A stretch of 64,000 nucleotides of DNA, from positions 1-64,000 of the forward strand of contig NZ_JXYH01000019.1 in the NCBI RefSeq assembly GCF_001262635.1. The letters run 5' to 3'. The notes beneath the pieces are model-generated. The model was given only the letters and a program-made list of their open reading frames with translations. It did not search any database and was not told where the DNA came from. The position numbers and the translations under genes are program-made. The DNA comes from Aestuariivita boseongensis. GTDB lineage: Bacteria; Pseudomonadota; Alphaproteobacteria; Rhodobacterales; Rhodobacteraceae. The stretch's first letter is position 1. Each line of letters opens with the position of its first letter. This document shows, one piece after another, positions 61,845 to 64,000 of the stretch.

Positions 61845-63505
61845 CCACCGCCGATTGCATCATCGTCAACGGACGTGTGCTAACCATGAATGACAGCGTC
61901 CCGCGGGCCGAAGCCGTCGCGATTGCAGGCGACCGGATCCTTGCCGTGGGCACGAATGCCGACATCTCTGCCCTGGCGGGCCCCGGCACACGCCGGATCG
62001 ATGCGCAGGGATGTACGGTGATGCCAGGCATGACCGAAGCGCATCTGCATTTGTTCGCGGGCGCTTTTGGTCTGCGCCTGCTGCAACTTGACGGTGTCCG
62101 CGGTGTTCCCGCCTTGCGAGACAAGCTGCAACGATATGCACAAGACAACCCGAATGAGGCGCTGCTGATCTGCAAACAGGCCGACTACAACCTGTTTGGC
62201 GATGGGGTGCCCACGACGCGGCAGATGCTGGACGAGGCCCTGCCCGACCGCCCCGCGATCTTCGTCGCCGGGGATCACCACACGGCATGGGCCAATACGA
62301 TCGCGCTGGAGCGCGCGGGCATCCTGAACGGCCATGACTGCCCGTTTGGAAGCGAAGTTGTGATGGCCCCGGACAGCACCGCAACCGGGGAGCTGCGCGA
62401 ACATGGCGCGTTCGATCCGGTGATGGCGCTGCGCTCCTCGGGCGGGCGCGAAGGGCTGGGGCTTGCCGGCATCGAACCGCCCTCGGCACCGACGGCTGCT
62501 GAACGTCAGGACGATATCGACGTTCTGAAAGAAGGGTTGCGCCTCTGTGCCTCCTACGGCTTTACCAGCCTGCACAATATGGATGGCAACCGGTATCAGC
62601 TGGAGTTGCTGCGCCAAATCGAGGAGGAAGGCGGCCTGTTGTGCCGCACGGATATCCCCTTCCATCTGACGCCCGAGAAAGAGATTTCGACACTCTCCGA
62701 AGCGGTCGAATTCCGCGAAACTTTCGGTAGCGACAAACTCAGCTCGCGCCGGATCAAGATGTTCATGGATGGCGTGATCGACAGCTCGACCGCCGTTCTT
62801 GTCGATGATTATGCCGATGCGCCGGGATGGCGCGGCGACTTGCTGCACAGCCCCGAACGTTTTCGCGACGCCGCAACGCAGGCCGACAAGCTGGGCTTCC
62901 AGATCGCCGTTCATGCCATTGGCGACGGGGCCATCCGTAACACGCTGGACGGGTATCAGGCCGCACGGGAAGCAAACGGTGCCCGCGATGCGCGCCACCG
63001 GATCGAACATGTGGAACTTCTGAATCCCGCCGATCTGCCGCGCTTCAAGGAACTGGGCGTGGTCGCCTCCATGCAGCCCTCGCACCCGCCGGGTGCGATG
63101 GACTTCCCATTATTGCCCTGGACGGCGCGTGTGGGCGAAGACCGCTGGCCGTGGGCCTTTCCCCTGGATGATCTGCGGGCGCAGGGCACGCCGATTGCCT
63201 TCGCGTCCGACTGGCCAGTGGCGGATCTTGACCCCATGCGATCAGTCAAGGCTGCCATGACCCGGCGCGCCTGGAAAAAAGGTGATCCTGACAATGCCTC
63301 GACCCTGATGCAGGCGCTGCACGGCTATACCGCTGGCGGTGCCTATGCAGGCTACGAGGATCACCGCCTGGGCCGCCTGATCCCGGGCCTTCTGGCGGAT
63401 ATCGTCGTTATGGATCGCGATCTGGAGTCCACCAACGCGGAAGAGATCGATCAGGCGCGGGCCGCAATCACCCTGATGGGCGGCGCAATCACTTGGGAGA
63501 ACTGA
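61841..63505 (+). CDS. Amidohydrolase, YtcJ-like (COG1574)
   Basis: 554 residues of the metal-dependent amidohydrolase superfamily. N-terminal beta-sandwich strand (ADCIIVNGRVLTMNDSVPRA), metal motif HLHLFAG preceded by GMTEA (about 64-75), FQIAVHAIGDGAIRNTLDGY and RIEHVELL with metal His residues, and SDWPVADLDPM with the catalytic Asp. Ends with a typical GLLADIVVMDRD strand. Substrates of YtcJ-like enzymes are mostly unknown, often N-acyl or formyl compounds. Co-translated with the TetR gene. Confidence 0.9.
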   Translation: MTTADCIIVNGRVLTMNDSVPRAEAVAIAGDRILAVGTNADISALAGPGTRRIDAQGCTVMPGMTEAHLHLFAGAFGLRLLQLDGVRGVPALRDKLQRYAQDNPNEALLICKQADYNLFGDGVPTTRQMLDEALPDRPAIFVAGDHHTAWANTIALERAGILNGHDCPFGSEVVMAPDSTATGELREHGAFDPVMALRSSGGREGLGLAGIEPPSAPTAAERQDDIDVLKEGLRLCASYGFTSLHNMDGNRYQLELLRQIEEEGGLLCRTDIPFHLTPEKEISTLSEAVEFRETFGSDKLSSRRIKMFMDGVIDSSTAVLVDDYADAPGWRGDLLHSPERFRDAATQADKLGFQIAVHAIGDGAIRNTLDGYQAAREANGARDARHRIEHVELLNPADLPRFKELGVVASMQPSHPPGAMDFPLLPWTARVGEDRWPWAFPLDDLRAQGTPIAFASDWPVADLDPMRSVKAAMTRRAWKKGDPDNASTLMQALHGYTAGGAYAGYEDHRLGRLIPGLLADIVVMDRDLESTNAEEIDQARAAITLMGGAITWEN

Positions 63506-63696
63506 AGCATCTCAGCGCAAGCGCTGCTGCGGCTTTCTGAAAAAATGAGACGCCAATGCGGCTGCAGACTTGGGCGGCACTGGTCGGCCAACGCATCTTC
63601 AACGGCCTGTTAACCGCTGCTGGGGCGTCCGCCTCACAGCTTCACATGGATCCTCGCCTGACCGCACAATGCAGGGCCCTCAGGAATAGCTTCCGC

Positions 63697-64000
63697 TTAT
63701 CGCTCGGACTTTTTCCATAGGTCGAGGATGACCTGCGGCAGGGTCGGTGTATCGAAAGGTTTGACGATCATTCCAAGGACACCAGGTTCACGCGCTCTCT
63801 CTGCGCTGACCATCTCTGCCTTTGCGGTCATGAAAATCGCCTCGATCCCCGCAAATTTGGGCAGTTCCCGGATCTTCTTCAGCAAGGTGAACCCATCAAT
63901 GTCGGGCATCATGACATCCAGAAGAAGAAGGTCCGGCTCGACCCTGTCAATATTATCAAGCGCCTGCTGACCTGACGTGAATTGAGAGACCGCCATGTTG
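63697..64000 (-). CDS. Response regulator receiver, N-terminus beyond the window edge
   Basis: Receiver domain lacking its first about 30 residues. Visible: SGQQALDNIDRVEPDLLLLD, phospho-Asp in LLLLDVMMPDIDGF, Thr in AIFMTAKAE, Lys in IVKPFDTPTL, end helix VILDLWKKSER. There is no output domain after the receiver, so it is a CheY-like single-domain protein or the end of a hybrid kinase. An in-frame ATG at 63996 falls inside the receiver fold, so the true start is to the right of 64000. The stretch 63506-63696 before its stop shows no gene. Confidence 0.8.
   Translation of the reverse strand, partial: NMAVSQFTSGQQALDNIDRVEPDLLLLDVMMPDIDGFTLLKKIRELPKFAGIEAIFMTAKAEMVSAERAREPGVLGMIVKPFDTPTLPQVILDLWKKSER

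Overview
The window looks like the chromosome of a high-GC alphaproteobacterium, most likely a member of the Rhodobacterales (Roseobacter group). This rests on gene content: two TRAP transporters with TakP-like binding proteins, pcaCHG, a FixL-like heme-PAS kinase with an OmpR-type regulator and a FixK-like regulator, a DUF5765-like membrane protein, phasins and a Pot-type ABC system. No rRNA, tRNA, IS element, prophage or CRISPR array was seen.

Layout. (1) 172-1884 encodes pcaCHG for protocatechuate cleavage. Convergent to it (2068-6942, minus) is TRAP operon 1, whose large permease carries a C-terminal extension of about 330 residues. 7292-10096 holds a Gfo/Idh oxidoreductase and an SDR/BKACE pair. 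(2) 10551-38899 is a stress and low-oxygen island: L,D-transpeptidase, Lon-family protease, phosphoribosyltransferase, a flavodoxin-ABC exporter-PHA synthase operon, Ca2+/Na+ antiporter, M50-CBS protease, host-attachment-family protein, hybrid FixL-like kinase, OmpR-type regulator, FixK-like regulator, adhesin/bactofilin-like membrane protein, Hsp20, universal stress proteins, CbpA/CbpM, a cysteine-less thioredoxin and a self-sufficient P450. (3) 38971-48822 is a carbon-storage island: two phasins, DUF445 protein, alpha/beta hydrolase, wax ester synthase, acyl-CoA ligase, MaoC hydratase, class II-like PHA synthase and mcl-type PHA depolymerase. (4) 49373-63505 is a second TRAP operon, an HD hydrolase, an amidase plus class C serine hydrolase, a Pot-type ABC operon, and a TetR regulator with a YtcJ-type amidohydrolase. 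A response regulator runs off the right edge.

The most striking feature is regulatory. At least seven intergenic regions between 11300 and 35489 carry 14-bp TTGAY-N4-RTCAA-type sites (three are perfect TTGAT-N4-ATCAA). They flank almost every stress gene, and one lies in front of the FixL-like kinase. In the middle sit the three parts of an oxygen cascade: a heme-PAS hybrid kinase with the FixL heme histidine conserved, an OmpR-type response regulator, and a FixK-like protein whose recognition helix has the E-SR residues that read TTGAT. A direct repeat with 10-bp period lies in front of fixK. This resembles the hFixL-FxkR-FixK pathway known from Rhizobium etli, here apparently rewired to control protein quality control, universal stress proteins, PHA synthesis and an ABC exporter instead of nitrogen fixation. 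A second regulatory layer, palindromes with CTGC-N3-GCAG cores like PhaR operators, marks the storage island.
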